A stretch of DNA of 64,000 nucleotides from contig NC_134279.1 of NCBI RefSeq assembly GCF_949628215.1, positions 55,106,266 to 55,170,265 of the forward strand, written 5' to 3'. Below are positions 49,120-59,900 of this stretch, piece after piece. The notes under the pieces were generated by a model that saw only the letters and a list, made by a program, of their open reading frames with translations, ran no database searches and had not been told where the DNA came from. Positions within the stretch are counted from its first letter, which is position 1, and each line of letters starts with the position of its first letter. The position numbers were made by a program, and so were the translations under genes. The DNA comes from Phalacrocorax aristotelis (lineage: Eukaryota; Chordata; Aves; Suliformes; Phalacrocoracidae).

Positions 49120-51690
49120 GGTTTCACTCCTTTTGCTGGAATCCATCGGGGACCGCAACCTGTGGAGACACAAATATACCCTCTCCCCCAAGTTATTAGC
49201 GGATGAGGGCCTTCCCACAGGCCCGTGTTTAGATTTTTTGTCATTACTAAGGGCTGTTCTGAATGTTCAATAGACCTTAGGGCTTTGCTCAAGGATTTAT
49301 AGTGTTTTACTATAGGTGGGGTATCATAATTTTGGAATGGTAGTGACAAATGGTTCATCACATATAACGTTTTTGCTAATCAGTTGTGCGGGACTTCTTG
49401 GCTATCTCCCCCTTTTTGTTTTTGGAGCAGTTGTTTGTGCGGTGTGTTTGTTCTACTACAGCTTGACTGGTAGGGGAGTGGGGAATGCCAGTAACATGGC
49501 AAATACCCCATTTGTGAAAAAAGGTTTTAAGTGAGCTACTGCTGTAGGCTGGGCCATTGTCGGTTTTAACTTCACTTGGGATTCCGAAGGCAGCAAAAGT
49601 GGCTCGGAAATGGGCCTGTACATGTCTGCTAGTTTCACCAGTGGCGGCCGTTGCCCGTATTGCATGAGAGAACGTATCAATGGATACGTGAACATATTTA
49701 AGTCGTCCAAACTCAGGAATGTGAGTGACATCTGTTTGCCACAGGTGGAGGGAATGTAAACCTCGAGGGTTCACCACTAAGGTGGGGTTAGACACACAGG
49801 CCTGACAGTCTGGGCAAGTTTGCACGATTAACTTGGCGTCAGCAATGGTGATACGGAATTGTTTCGCTAAAGCTTTTGCTGATTGGTGGAAAAAATCTTG
49901 AGAGAGTTGTGCTTGCTCCAGTACATTTGGTATGGGAGCAGCAAGGGTTACATTAGTTAAAATGTCAGCATGGGCATCACCATGTGTAAGAAAACCCGGT
50001 AATTGTGTGTGACTTTGAATATGAATTATACAATAGGGGTGTTTCCGCTGTTTTATTAAAAAAAGTAGTTCTTTAAATTTTAAAAACAGGGTTTGCTTTG
50101 TTATATGTTTAAGATGAACTCTTTCTATTCGTTGAACCACACCCACCACGTATTGGGAGTCAGAAACAATATTAAGAGGGACAGTAGGCCAGAACTGAGA
50201 GGCCATTATGACTGTATGCAGCTCCACTATTTGTGGTGAGCCGAGGAGAATCTCGACTTCATGCTTCCAGACTCTGTTCTCTTCCCATGTTACCACTGCT
50301 TTGCCTGACTTCCCTGATCCATGGGTAAATACCATACAGCCATCAACTGGCTGTCTTTGGCACAATAGTCCATTTTCTATTTTAACATTATAATAAAAGG
50401 TAAACATCTTGTGTGGGGGAAGATGGGTATCTAGCTTTCCACTAAAGCCTGCTAAGGCTAATTGTAACCCTAGGCTATTTTGAATACTCCAGGTAAGGTA
50501 AGTTTTTACAATAGGTAACACAATAAGTGTTGGTTCTTCCCCTGCAAGTTCTACTATTCTCTCCCATTCCTTTTTAATAAGGTCAGCAAACATTTCTATT
50601 CATGTGGCAATGGTCTTGGTAGGTTGGTGGGGTAAAAAGACCCATTCTAGAATAATGAGAGGGTCATTACGTTGTGGATCCCACTGTCCAATGATAGCAA
50701 GAGGCTGCTCCTCTTGGTTACAGACAAACAGTGTGAGTGGGATGTCTTCACTGCAACGATGGCATTGTTGATTCGACTGTTTGTCGTTGATTATCTGTAG
50801 TACTTGTTGTGCCTTTGGTGTCCAACTTTGTGGTGCATTTATATCGATGTCTCCTTTTAACAGGTCAAATGGGAGTGAAGTGGCATTGTCAATGCCTCAT
50901 TGGGTTCGAATCCAATTAATATTACCTAATAGTTTCTGTACATCATTTAAGGTCCAAATATTGGTGGTTATTGCCGTGTTTTGAGGTTGGATGGTTTGCT
51001 CCAAAATTTTCCATCCTAAATACCTCCACAGAGGTTCTGTCTGTATCTTTTCAGGGGCTATAGGAAGTCCTGCATCCTGCAGTGCTTGCTTTAAGGCCTG
51101 AAGGGCCTCTTCGAGCACAGTCTGAGTTGGCCCCGCTAACAATAGATCGTCCATGTAATGGCACATGTAAATATTTGGATAACATTGTCTAATTGTCTGA
51201 ATTGCCTTTGCAACATATGACTGACACATTGTTGGGGAGTTTTTCATTCTCTAAGGGAGTGCAGTCCAATGATATCGATCCATTGGCTCCCCTTATTAAG
51301 TTTTGGCACTGAAAAAGCAAATTTTGGAGCATCATCTGGCTGCAGCAGGATGGTAAAAAAGCAGTCTTTCAGATCAACAATGATTATATTCCAACTGGAT
51401 GGAATCATTGTAGGTGATGTTAGGCTGGGTTGTAATGAGCCCACATCCTCTATGACTGCGTTTATTTGCTGTACATCATGCAACAATCTCCATGTTCCAC
51501 TTTTCTTTTTGATTACAAACACTGGGGAATACCATGGACTGTTTGTTGGTACTATGTGTCCTTGCGCAAGCTGGTCCTGGACCAGCTCCTGTAAGGCTGC
51601 AACCTTTTCCTGGGTGAGCGGCCATTGATCCACCCACACGGGGGTCTCTCTTGTCCATTTGAGGCGGAGTGGCAGTCACGCCTCAATGGC
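48936..51690 (-). pseudogene. pol: reverse transcriptase, RNase H and integrase, broken
   Basis: Recognisable in several pieces. The RT N-terminal part (51244 to about 51690) has VWVDQWPLTQEK and SPVFVIKKKSG; the RT palm (about 50897-51290) has YMDDLLLA; RNase H and integrase (49376-50593) have VSDSQYV, WQTDVTHIPEF, KTDNGPA and QAVVEQTHRT, so the integrase D, D and E are present; the integrase C-terminus (48936-49361) has LWEGPHPLITWGRG. Breaks: a stop near 51675, a frame change near 51290, a stop near 51250, stops at about 50894 and 50600, and a frame change near 49430. The first RNase H catalytic Asp is His (FTHGSG). It was normally made by frameshift from the protease frame. Confidence 0.9.
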
Positions 51691-51692
51691 CG

Positions 51693-52634
51693 CTACCGAA
51701 AATGTTCAGGGGTGGAGATGGTAAATCTGCACTGTCCCATCACATCACATCCCAACAAGCTGATGGGAATCAGTGTGATGTAAGGACGACCAGTACATGT
51801 CGTTCCCTCTTGAGTCTTTATCATGAGGATTGTAGAACTTTGAAATGTGCTGGACAGGCCTCCAACTCCTACTAATCTGCTAGCTGGGGATGTTGTAGGC
51901 CATGTGGAAGGCCAATCTTTGGCCATGATAACTGTAACATCTGCGCCTGTATCTACTAGCATCGTGCACTGGCTCGTCTGTGGCTGCTCAGTAGGATTCC
52001 ACAGGGTTACGTGTATGGTTGGACGATGTTGCATGATATCTGATGTCCAAAAAACAGCTGGTTGCCCTGTTGATCCAAACCCAGCAGAGCTGCGGCTTGT
52101 TTCACTGGCTGTTGGTACTATTGCTCGAAAAAGTATTAATTGTGCAAACCAGGTTCCTTTCGGAACTGACAGCGGTGGGGCCGGTGTCCAAACCATAGCT
52201 TGTATTTGGCCACTATAATCAGCATCAATTACTCTGGGGAGGACAAACAGGCCTGTTGTGGTGGTGCTGGAACGACCTAGTGCACTACACCCTCCCCCAA
52301 CTGGCCCCTTCACATTCAATAGAATGCGATGTACATGTGTGCCCCAGAGAGCTGAGTCTTCTACTGTGGCGACATCCAGTCCGGCACTCCCCTGGGTGCT
52401 GGCGGAGAGGGCACCCATGGTGGTAAGAGGGGTGGTTGTGTTCCAGGTGGAGTTGGAGATTGTGCAACCACCACATGTGACACTGTTCCCATCGGGGGGC
52501 CCCACTTTGGTTCTTGTGATGAGGGAGCTTGTGTCATTGTGTGACCTTGCCCTGCGCTCCGCCTCCCGTTTCCCTGCTGCACTGGCAGGGGCTGTCCATC
52601 TGTGACATATTTGGGTCTGCACTGGCTCACCCAA
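51693..52634 (-). CDS. pro: dUTPase-protease frame of the provirus
   Basis: An open frame of 313 residues overlapping the end of gag by 274 bases in a different frame, as in retroviruses that use a -1 frameshift. Residues about 80-200 are a dUTPase: GSAGLDV (motif 1), GRSS (motif 2), VIDADYSGQI (motif 3, with its catalytic Asp), VPKGTWFAQLIL (motif 4), AGFGSTG (motif 5). Residues about 205-313 are an aspartic protease with LVDTGADVTVI and LLGCDVM. dUTPase joined to protease is a betaretrovirus-type arrangement. The Met at 52634 is not a natural start. Confidence 0.88.
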   Translation of the reverse strand: MGEPVQTQICHRWTAPASAAGKREAERRARSHNDTSSLITRTKVGPPDGNSVTCGGCTISNSTWNTTTPLTTMGALSASTQGSAGLDVATVEDSALWGTHVHRILLNVKGPVGGGCSALGRSSTTTTGLFVLPRVIDADYSGQIQAMVWTPAPPLSVPKGTWFAQLILFRAIVPTASETSRSSAGFGSTGQPAVFWTSDIMQHRPTIHVTLWNPTEQPQTSQCTMLVDTGADVTVIMAKDWPSTWPTTSPASRLVGVGGLSSTFQSSTILMIKTQEGTTCTGRPYITLIPISLLGCDVMGQCRFTISTPEHFR

Positions 52635-54031
52635 TGGCGTCCTTTACCACATCTTGGGCAAAGTGTGGATGGCGTGGCGGGTGCACTAGGGGCTCCCCCT
52701 CCTTGTCTTTGTTGAGGGCGCTCAATAACTAAGTGGTCTGGGCTTCCACAGCGGTAGCCCCGCTTCTTCGTGTCCCTATTCATTGTTAAAGCTGCTGCAA
52801 AGGCTGATGCTAAGGACTCCGTTTGATGAGCAATAAAGCCTACACAACTGCAAGCCTCTATCATTTGCACTAGGTTAGTATTGATTGGCAGCATTTGTAA
52901 TATCTTTTTACAATCGGTATTTGCATTTTCTACTGCTAATTTCAACAGCAGTGCTTCATTTGCGTCTCTGTTGTCTACCTGCTTGTCTAATGCATCCCGC
53001 AAGCGATCCACAAACTCCATATAGGGTTTGGTTGGCTGCTGTTGGACTTGAGTAAATGACAGAGATGGCTTTCCGGCTTCCGGAATTTTTAACATAGATT
53101 GAAGAGCGAGAGTGGCAGACTGTTGGAGTACATTCTCATCCAACTGTGGCTGTAGGCACGGGTCCGCTATGGGATCTGTGCCCATTAACTGTGATATGCC
53201 TGCACCTAAGAGAGGGTCTTCTTGCCATCGCTCTAAATTTTGAAGGGCAGCTTGTTCACAAAGTTCTGTCCATTTTTGCTCCCATAACAACTTCTGCATT
53301 GGGGTTAATATCATAGCCGCTATTGTTCGTAAATGATAGGGACACAATAACTGCCCTGTCATCACATTTTCAAGCAGAGATTGGGAAAATGGAGCTGCAA
53401 GCCTGTATGTAGTTACTGTTTTTCTTAATTCTTTTATTAGATCCCATTGAAAAGATCCCCACTCATTGGGTCCTCCATCTCTGATCACTACTGAAAAGAC
53501 TAGTCCTGCCACCCCTTCCTCCTTTATTGCATCTCGTTGCAGATGTTTCCATCGGTCCCGGGGATCAAAGGACGTTGGCGGCTGTAAAACAGCTGTCACG
53601 GGCGGCATGGACGGCGGAGCCGTCGGCTTTAACAGGGGCGACGGCAACGGCTCCATGTCCGTGTCTAAATCTACTAAGTCATTTCCTGGTGGGAACTGCC
53701 TACAGGGAGTCTCACCGCCCTTGTCCACGCCTCCGGTCACTGTCTGCGCAGCTTGCCAGGACTTTAATGTTTCCATCACCAGCCGCCAGGTGGTCATCAC
53801 CTCCTTGGCAGTCTCATCCCCTGAGGAGGTGGCCTCCCATACTGTTGTCCCCGCTTCTTCACATGTTTTAACATCTAACACTGCTGAGACTGTTGATGGA
53901 GCCCCATGCTTTTGCAGGAATTTCAGTAATAACTTTACTTTAAAAGTATCACATTTAATGCCTCGCTTGCTCGATAACTGAATCAGTAATTTAACAATCG
54001 CCTCTTCTTCGACAGACAGATTAGCTCCCAT
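52361..54031 (-). CDS. gag polyprotein of the provirus, intact frame (556 aa)
   Basis: The start is the first ATG after the leader; MGANLS is an N-myristoylation-type end. Proline-rich spacer about 128-155; capsid with a major homology region at about 328-348 (KPYMEFVDRL). Nucleocapsid: the second zinc knuckle at about 458-471 is intact (CPRCGKGRHWVSQC), while the first at about 425-438 has lost its first and last Cys (GYRCGSPDHLVIER). The C-terminus is Pro-rich. It is unusual for gag to stay open while pol and env have decayed; it may be recent age or chance rather than selection. Confidence 0.9.
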   Translation of the reverse strand: MGANLSVEEEAIVKLLIQLSSKRGIKCDTFKVKLLLKFLQKHGAPSTVSAVLDVKTCEEAGTTVWEATSSGDETAKEVMTTWRLVMETLKSWQAAQTVTGGVDKGGETPCRQFPPGNDLVDLDTDMEPLPSPLLKPTAPPSMPPVTAVLQPPTSFDPRDRWKHLQRDAIKEEGVAGLVFSVVIRDGGPNEWGSFQWDLIKELRKTVTTYRLAAPFSQSLLENVMTGQLLCPYHLRTIAAMILTPMQKLLWEQKWTELCEQAALQNLERWQEDPLLGAGISQLMGTDPIADPCLQPQLDENVLQQSATLALQSMLKIPEAGKPSLSFTQVQQQPTKPYMEFVDRLRDALDKQVDNRDANEALLLKLAVENANTDCKKILQMLPINTNLVQMIEACSCVGFIAHQTESLASAFAAALTMNRDTKKRGYRCGSPDHLVIERPQQRQGGGAPSAPATPSTLCPRCGKGRHWVSQCRPKYVTDGQPLPVQQGNGRRSAGQGHTMTQAPSSQEPKWGPPMGTVSHVVVAQSPTPPGTQPPLLPPWVPSPPAPRGVPDWMSPQ

Positions 54032-54053
54032 GCTTACTGGCCCAGCCGCTCAC

Positions 54054-54055
54054 CT
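54054..54055 (-). promoter_or_regulatory. Putative major splice donor in the proviral leader
   Basis: On the minus strand ttacag is followed by gtgagc, a near-perfect donor, between the primer binding site and the gag ATG. This is the usual place for the donor used for env mRNA. Confidence 0.65.
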
Positions 54056-54157
54056 GTAATATTAAGGTGATGTCCCTGGATTAAAGCTGCGGTCCCACTG
54101 TCAGCTTGATTTGTCCGGCTGGGGTCCCTGCGGATGCTGCTCCTCAGCGTTGCTCTT

Positions 54158-54175
54158 CCACGTCGGGGGTCACCA
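54158..54175 (-). promoter_or_regulatory. Primer binding site, tRNA-Trp-like
   Basis: Two bases inside the 5' LTR the minus strand reads TGGTGACCCCCGACGTGG. This is the tRNA-Trp site used by avian alpharetroviruses, with one extra C in the C run and a changed end. Confidence 0.75.
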
Positions 54176-54177
54176 TT

Positions 54178-54493
54178 TGCAGGGATGAATGTCACGGATT
54201 CCTGACAGGTGTTCTGCAGAAGACCTTTATTGTCAGCTTTTCACTGCTTATGTATCTTTTTGACACATTCTCCACACAATCACGAGCACAAACAATTTCT
54301 GTTATTCGTCAGCTAGCTCTAAGCATGCGCCTTTTTCTAATAGGCTGTTCTATTTGCGCTATCTCATTTGTTTTGGCTTACTTAAATCTTTCTTGGCATT
54401 CCCACGCTCCTGTCTCTGGTTTTTACTGCTGTGTTGCTTCAGTTCAAGGACGTGTCAAACAGTGCTAAGTTACTTGCAAATTCATCCCCCACA
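54178..54493 (-). repeat. 5' LTR of the provirus (316 bp)
   Basis: The sense strand begins TGTGGGGGATGAAT and ends ATTCATCCCTGCA. AATAAA on the sense strand is at 54226-54231, about 50 bases before the LTR end; an AT-rich ATACATAAG box lies about 30 bases before it. The 5' LTR faces towards CNGA1, so any LTR transcript would be antisense to the CNGA1 3' end. Confidence 0.93.
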
Positions 54494-54499
54494 GGAAAT
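54494..54499. repeat. Target-site duplication, right copy
   Basis: GGAAAT immediately after the LTR terminal ACA, identical to 48435-48440. Confidence 0.9.
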
Positions 54500-56330
54500 A
54501 TTATTACTTCATTGGGTCCACCTTTGCTGATTTCTTGAAATGTAAGTGGGCAGTTTTAAATAGTCCTTTTTTCAGGGTATTACATGCAAAGGCTGGAATA
54601 GAGAGGGGAGAAAATACAACTTTTTGCGAGCATCGTTATGACAAATATGTATGGCTCAAAATCTAGCTGTTCTTCCCATGATAATATCTAATACATAATA
54701 TGGAAGACTGCTCTACTCCATGTAATCACATGGCTGCTGAACATGCACTGTCAAGCTTCTAATATTCGTGCTTAAAAATTTTGTATGTCCCTAACATAAC
54801 AGCTGTGGCTATTGGCAGAGTACAAGGGGCGGACATGACAGAAAGAGGCCAAACTCTGCCTACAGCATCTTCTGTAGCTGCTGTTGGGGAAAGAATGCAA
54901 TGACTAAATAGGTTTTTTTTTTCATTTATACGGTATTTCTTTCTTGTGTTCATAACTACTACTAAGATAGTAATATCTACTGTTTCATATGTCAGATATG
55001 TTTTCAACTGCTTTAGGAAGCATTATTTCCTTGGATATTTTCCCTAATTTATGTCTTCTTCCATTGGCAAAAATTGGTTTTATTAGTTGTGGTCTCAGCT
55101 GGATATTTTCAGCTGGATATTTTCAGTAGACTTTGATCATAGCCACTTAATGCTGGAAAAGTTAGGTGACAGGGAGTGAAGAAAGGGACTGCAAGGGAAG
55201 AATGGATAATTGCGTACTTAGGGCAACTTGATTATCCTGCGCAATTGGACTGCCACTTTCAAAAAATACATATGTATTACTATCACTTGATAGTATCTCT
55301 ATACTCACATTCTTCTCCTTAAGAAGATGGAGATATTATAAATTGGATGTGTTGTAAAGTGCATTTATTTCTGCCTGTTTTATTTTTTTGGTGATGTTTA
55401 TAGGTTTCCAGAATGCCAGAGATCTATAAACAACTCCTGATTTCACCACAAGTATTAAATGATATGAAGTAATTAATGCGTAGGATACATATGGAACAAC
55501 AAGGACAAATGTAAATATGGAACAACACGGATAAATATAAATATGAAACGGCTGTTCATTCACTGTTTATCCTGCGCTTTGAATGACGAATGGCCTAATG
55601 TGCTGGTGAGGGGAAAGAGTATGCCATCATTTCATTAAAGACTCTATCTGTGTACACAACAAGCATTATTCTGGTTTTTTACTGTATTGTGAATGTTGAA
55701 CGTTGCAATCAGCATTCTTCCAGCTCAGGTCTTGAATATAATTTGGCATCTGTGTGGCAGCAGCATCCTATAGGGCTGTGTTGTATTTCACCAGGCACTT
55801 AGGAAGCACTTTTCTCCTTTGTTGATGAGTTTAAGACTTTGTATTAGAGAAATGTGTGATATGAGTTTTAATTAATAAAGGCAGAGGTTTACTGTTCATA
55901 TTTTGTCTTTTATTGATCCTTCAGTCTATGGCACAAGTTGGTCACCAGCTGCCTCTTTCTTGAGAATAAAAATTATTTAAAACACTTCAAAATACAACAG
56001 AAAACGAGAGTTGACCTCCAGTGGTTTACTGTTTTCAGACTCTTTTATTTGTAATCTTGTACTATTTAGCTTTTATAAACATGTATTTGCTGAAAAAAAA
56101 CCCTGAATGCAGAGTTTTCTCCTGGCACAGCAAGGCAGAACCCGAGTGCTATGAGAAAATGTCATTCAAATTTATTTATTTGCATTTGTTTATCAGAACT
56201 TTTCAGATGGCACACCGGTTCCTCAATACGTATGTCTGTCCAGTAAAACCTGGATATTACTTCAGTGAAGTTTCTAAACGCGCTTTTTAAATCCCTCATA
56301 CTGTGAAGAAGAGGAGCTGTGAGGAAAACC
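54500..56330. other. CNGA1/NFXL1 intergenic interval, right of the provirus
   Basis: AT-rich DNA with no coding exon. A plus-strand AATAAA at 55874-55879 is a possible distal CNGA1 poly(A) signal; transcripts using it would have to cross the provirus. Small tandem duplications lie at about 55097-55124 (14-bp unit) and 55489-55540 (26-bp unit, two copies). Confidence 0.5.
55489..55540. repeat. 26-bp tandem duplication
   Basis: Two adjacent 26-bp units, each starting atatggaacaaca, that differ at a few positions, plus the beginning of a third (atatgaaac). Confidence 0.8.
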
Positions 56331-56563
56331 CACCCAACGGCCGGCACGCTGCGGGAACGGCCGCCACAACCACAGCCGACGCCATTGCTTTTGCGGCCAG
56401 AGGGACAGGCAAACAGAAATGCAGGCATTAAGCAGGGAAGAGCCGCCAGCCTGGGCATTAGCAAACGTTTGTCGGATTAGCGGGGGCGGAGCGGGCGCGC
56501 CGCCGGCACGGCGGGCCCTCTCCACAGACGACCGGCGGCAGCGGGCGGAGGGGGCCGCGGTGC

Positions 56564-56580
56564 GCGCTGGGAGCTGTAGT
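56564..56580 (-). promoter_or_regulatory. ZNF143 (Staf)-type promoter element
   Basis: The plus strand reads gcgctgggagctgtagt; its complement ACTACAGCTCCCAGCGC matches the ACTACAATTCCCAGCATGC consensus with few changes. It lies about 175-190 bases upstream of the NFXL1 ATG. Confidence 0.7.
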
Positions 56581-56754
56581 CGTGCCGCCGCGGGAGCTCG
56601 CCGGCCTCCCGCCGCCTCCACCGCCGCTTCCGGGTGGAGGGGTCGGGCCGGGCGGGAGGGCTCGCCTCGCCGCGCCTCGGGGCGGCTCGCAGCGCGGCGT
56701 GTGAGGAGCGGTCGGCCTCTCACCGCCGTCCTTCGCTTTGCTAGCGGGGGAGAG

Positions 56755-56914
56755 ATGGAGGCGCCCTGGCGGCAGGGTGGCCGGGGCCGCGGCCGCGCCA
56801 GGCCCGTGGACGGACTCGCCCCCCGCGCTGGGGCGGCTGCCCGGTCCCCGGCCCCGAGGGCCCGCGGCGGTGCCAGCCTTGCGGCCGCGGGAAACAGCAG
56901 CGAGGGGGCTGGCG
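56755..56914 (+). CDS. NFXL1: NFXL1 exon 1 coding part
   Basis: Encodes [17 protein letters not shown] and an Ala/Gly/Arg-rich segment, ending in phase 1 before gtgagt. Only the first residues align with human, as is usual for this GC-rich exon. Confidence 0.9.
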
Positions 56915-59900
56915 GTGAGTGTCGTGTCCTACCCCTGCCGCCGACCCCGGCCGGGGGCGGCGGGGTGCCGGACTGGAGAGCCCGGCTGGGGAGCCCCTGC
57001 GGACGCCCGGGCTGGGGCTCTCCCCGGGGCGGCGGGGGAGGGAGGGGGAGAGAGGCGCGGGGGCGCTCCCGCGGCCGCTCCTTGGCGGCAGCGAGCCGAT
57101 GCTTGGCCGTGCGCCGCCGCCTGCCCGCGGGTACCTCTGGGGGTAAGCGCGGAGGTCCGGGGCAGCGGCGAGGACCTTGGGGGTTGCTCCTCCCCGGGGC
57201 GTGTGGTCTGTGCCCTTCGAGTAGAAGAGCAAAGTGTGAAGTAAAGGGTGAAGTGGCTGTTTCTGAGCACGGTCGGGAACTGCGGGGCGGGTGCTGCCCG
57301 CTAGGGACGAGCGTCGGGTACTCCCGTCGGTGTGCCACATCGCCCCGCTCTGGGGAGGCGCGGGCTTCCAGGGCGCGGCGGTTGCTGCGGGCGCAGGTAA
57401 CGCTTCGCAGGCAGAGGTGGGCCAAGTACTGAGCGCTGTTAGCTGGCAGCATGGCTTCTCAAGGAAGGGCCTAAAACTAAACTTGACGGAACCCCAGTAA
57501 ATATATGAGGAGCAGTTGTCGTGTATGTCCCTGCTCACTGCAGGGGGGTTGGACTTAGGTGGCCTGTAAAGGTCCCTTCCAACCCAAACCATTCTATGTG
57601 GCAAATTCAGAGGTACTTAAGACCTGTGATCTGCTGAAGACCTTGATATCTCCGTGGTATGTTACCTTAAAGGCACTTTGGTCTATTATGAACTCTGTTA
57701 AGTTATATAACTTTTTTTCCCTCTATGTAGAGAATCTTCCTCAATTTCACATGTGATAACTTAAAAAAGCTTATAAGGAAATACCCTGTCACTTTTAATG
57801 TTGCCAGCTGTGAAACAGCGTGAACCCGTTATTGAAATAAAGACTTGTTGGATGGAGGGAGACCAATAAAAGTAATAATTTGAAAAATACCAAACGCTGG
57901 GAGATGTACCTGTAGGTAGCTGGCAAATTATAACAATTGCTCCTGTCAAGAATTGCCTGATTTCCTCGTATTTTCCTTCCTCACACTATGAAAGTTGTTT
58001 GTGTGGGATGTGTGCATAGTTTTTTTTTTAAGTATCCTTTTTGTAAAGCAGCATTATAGATGCATATATTCTAGTATGTTTGGCTAGATTTGTCAGCAGT
58101 AATTGACAGATAATTCCTGCTGTGAATTTTATGGATCATGCACAGTAAAGAAGGAAATATAATTTCTCTCTTCTTGTGTGGTATTGAAAATGTAGCAACA
58201 TACTGCTCTTAAACACATAACATCAGCAGCTCTTTAAAGAAAAGGACAGTAAAAGTATGTAGAACTGAATGTGGTGTTATGATTAACTATCATAGTATTA
58301 ATTGTCATTACTCTGTTCTCGTAATAGAATTATCTTCACAGAAGAAATTTGATGAAATTAAGAAGGCTAATCAGGCTGCAGCAAAAAAGCTAGTTGAAGA
58401 CCAGTTTAGTTCTTCATCTGAAGATGATGATGAAGATGCTGAAGTAAAACAAGGGAAGATTTTGGCCAAAACATTTACCATTTACACCAGTCAAACTGGT
58501 AAATTTTTTTTCATTTATTGACTTTTATTTCAGTATGAAAACAAACAGTTCTGTATTTTTGGCTGCGTATTAGAATTTTTCCATAATTGGAGGGAAAACA
58601 CTTTATTCTGATATCTTGTGTTAAAAATACTTGTTCTCTGCAATACATGCTAGCGGTACTTCTTGCCTTTTTATGCAGAATCAAAGGTATAGTTTTGAAA
58701 CTGTCTTACGTACTTCTAATAATGTGGTTTTGTAATAATATATGACTGGCCTCTGTTCAAGGAAAGAAACATGTATATATACTTACAGCAGTCTCAACAT
58801 GTACAGAATAGCAGATCAAACATTACTGACTGCTTTAAAAATCCTTTTACATTAAAGATGGAGATGCAAGTGAACTGGAACGTACAAGACAGTACATGAA
58901 TGAAGCTTTTCAGTCAGGGGCCATGACATGTCTGATCTGCATTGCTTCAGTTAAAAGGAACCAAGCTGTAAGTATTTTACAGTAGTCTTTTAGAATGAAA
59001 CAAATATAACTGAATAATTTGTGTTTGATTTGATTTGAACTACTAAGGTAGTTCTTGGGATTGATAGTTTTAAAATGATAGAGTACTAAATGCAACACTT
59101 GGCGTTTTGGATTTTTCAAACACTTGAAGAAATAAGTGCTGAGATACATATAGCTTAGAATATGTATTTTTGACATATGTTTATTATTGTAATGTATCTG
59201 TAATGTAACAGTTATTTTTAAATTTTAGAGAGTAGCAGATGAAAAAAAAAATGGAAGGAAGGACAGTGCTTGCAATGGTGTATTCAATAAGCTAAGTTGT
59301 AGCAAACACCGAAGACCGAAGTAAGAAATACTGGGAAAGAAGGAAATGTTCTTGTTAAATTTATAGCAGGGGATCTAGGATAAACTTTGCTGGTTCAAAT
59401 GCTGATCAGGTGAAATAGAAGGGTGGCATGCTTGAGAAGATTGTCTTTCATATAGGTACGTTTTTCATGGGAGAGATTTCAGGACAAATCTTTTTCACTT
59501 TTATTGTTATGTATGAACTTCCCTTTGACATTGACAGGCCCAACCCCGTTTCTGTTACAGTTACTTGAATCAAATACATTTGCACTGTATGCTTAATATT
59601 AAAAGAAAAAAAGTGCAGAAGTTCTTTAACTTCTTATGTTGGCTGTACATGGATTTACAACTATCCAATGAAACAGTAATCATTACCTTTTTTAGAAAGA
59701 AATGCAGTATGTTTTGTATGACTTCTTAACATTTTGTATGACTTCTTTTTCAGACCCTAACATATATGTTTAGCTTGATTTTGAAGTTCTGTCCTCTGGA
59801 TAGAGTTATCTCACTTCCATTGATTGATTTGGCAACTTGGAAGTCGTCTTCTATAACTCAGTGGTTTTTTAGTTATCTTGAATCTGTAACATTTCAGCCA

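Larger units (their letters stand above)
48441..54493 (-). mobile_element. Class II (alpha/beta-like) endogenous retrovirus provirus, antisense to CNGA1
   Basis: A 6,053-bp insertion bounded by two closely related LTRs with TG...CA ends and a GGAAAT duplication. Read on the minus strand it has the full retroviral order: LTR, primer binding site, splice donor, gag, dUTPase-protease, reverse transcriptase, RNase H, integrase, env remnant, polypurine tract, LTR. gag and the protease frame are open; pol carries several stops and frame changes, and env is mostly deleted. It is therefore an old copy that cannot make its own polymerase or envelope. Related to the betaretrovirus-like avian ERVs by its dUTPase fused to protease and its 6-bp duplication. 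A specific family name cannot be given without a library search. Confidence 0.95.
56330..57420 (+). promoter_or_regulatory. NFXL1: CpG island and promoter of NFXL1
   Basis: About 1.1 kb of very GC-rich, CpG-dense sequence covering the NFXL1 5' flank, first exon and start of intron 1. Long ORFs on both strands here are GC artefacts. No TATA box; it has a ZNF143-type site and an ETS-type CTTCCGG at 56627-56633 upstream of the ATG, as expected for a broadly expressed gene. Confidence 0.88.

Noticed and set aside
51269-53981. Plus-strand frames across the provirus (up to 171 codons)
   Set aside because: They are the reverse side of gag, pro and pol.
56274-57604. Long open frames on both strands of the NFXL1 CpG island
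   Set aside because: Their composition is explained by GC bias; they have no recognisable domains, and the real first exon is in one plus frame only.
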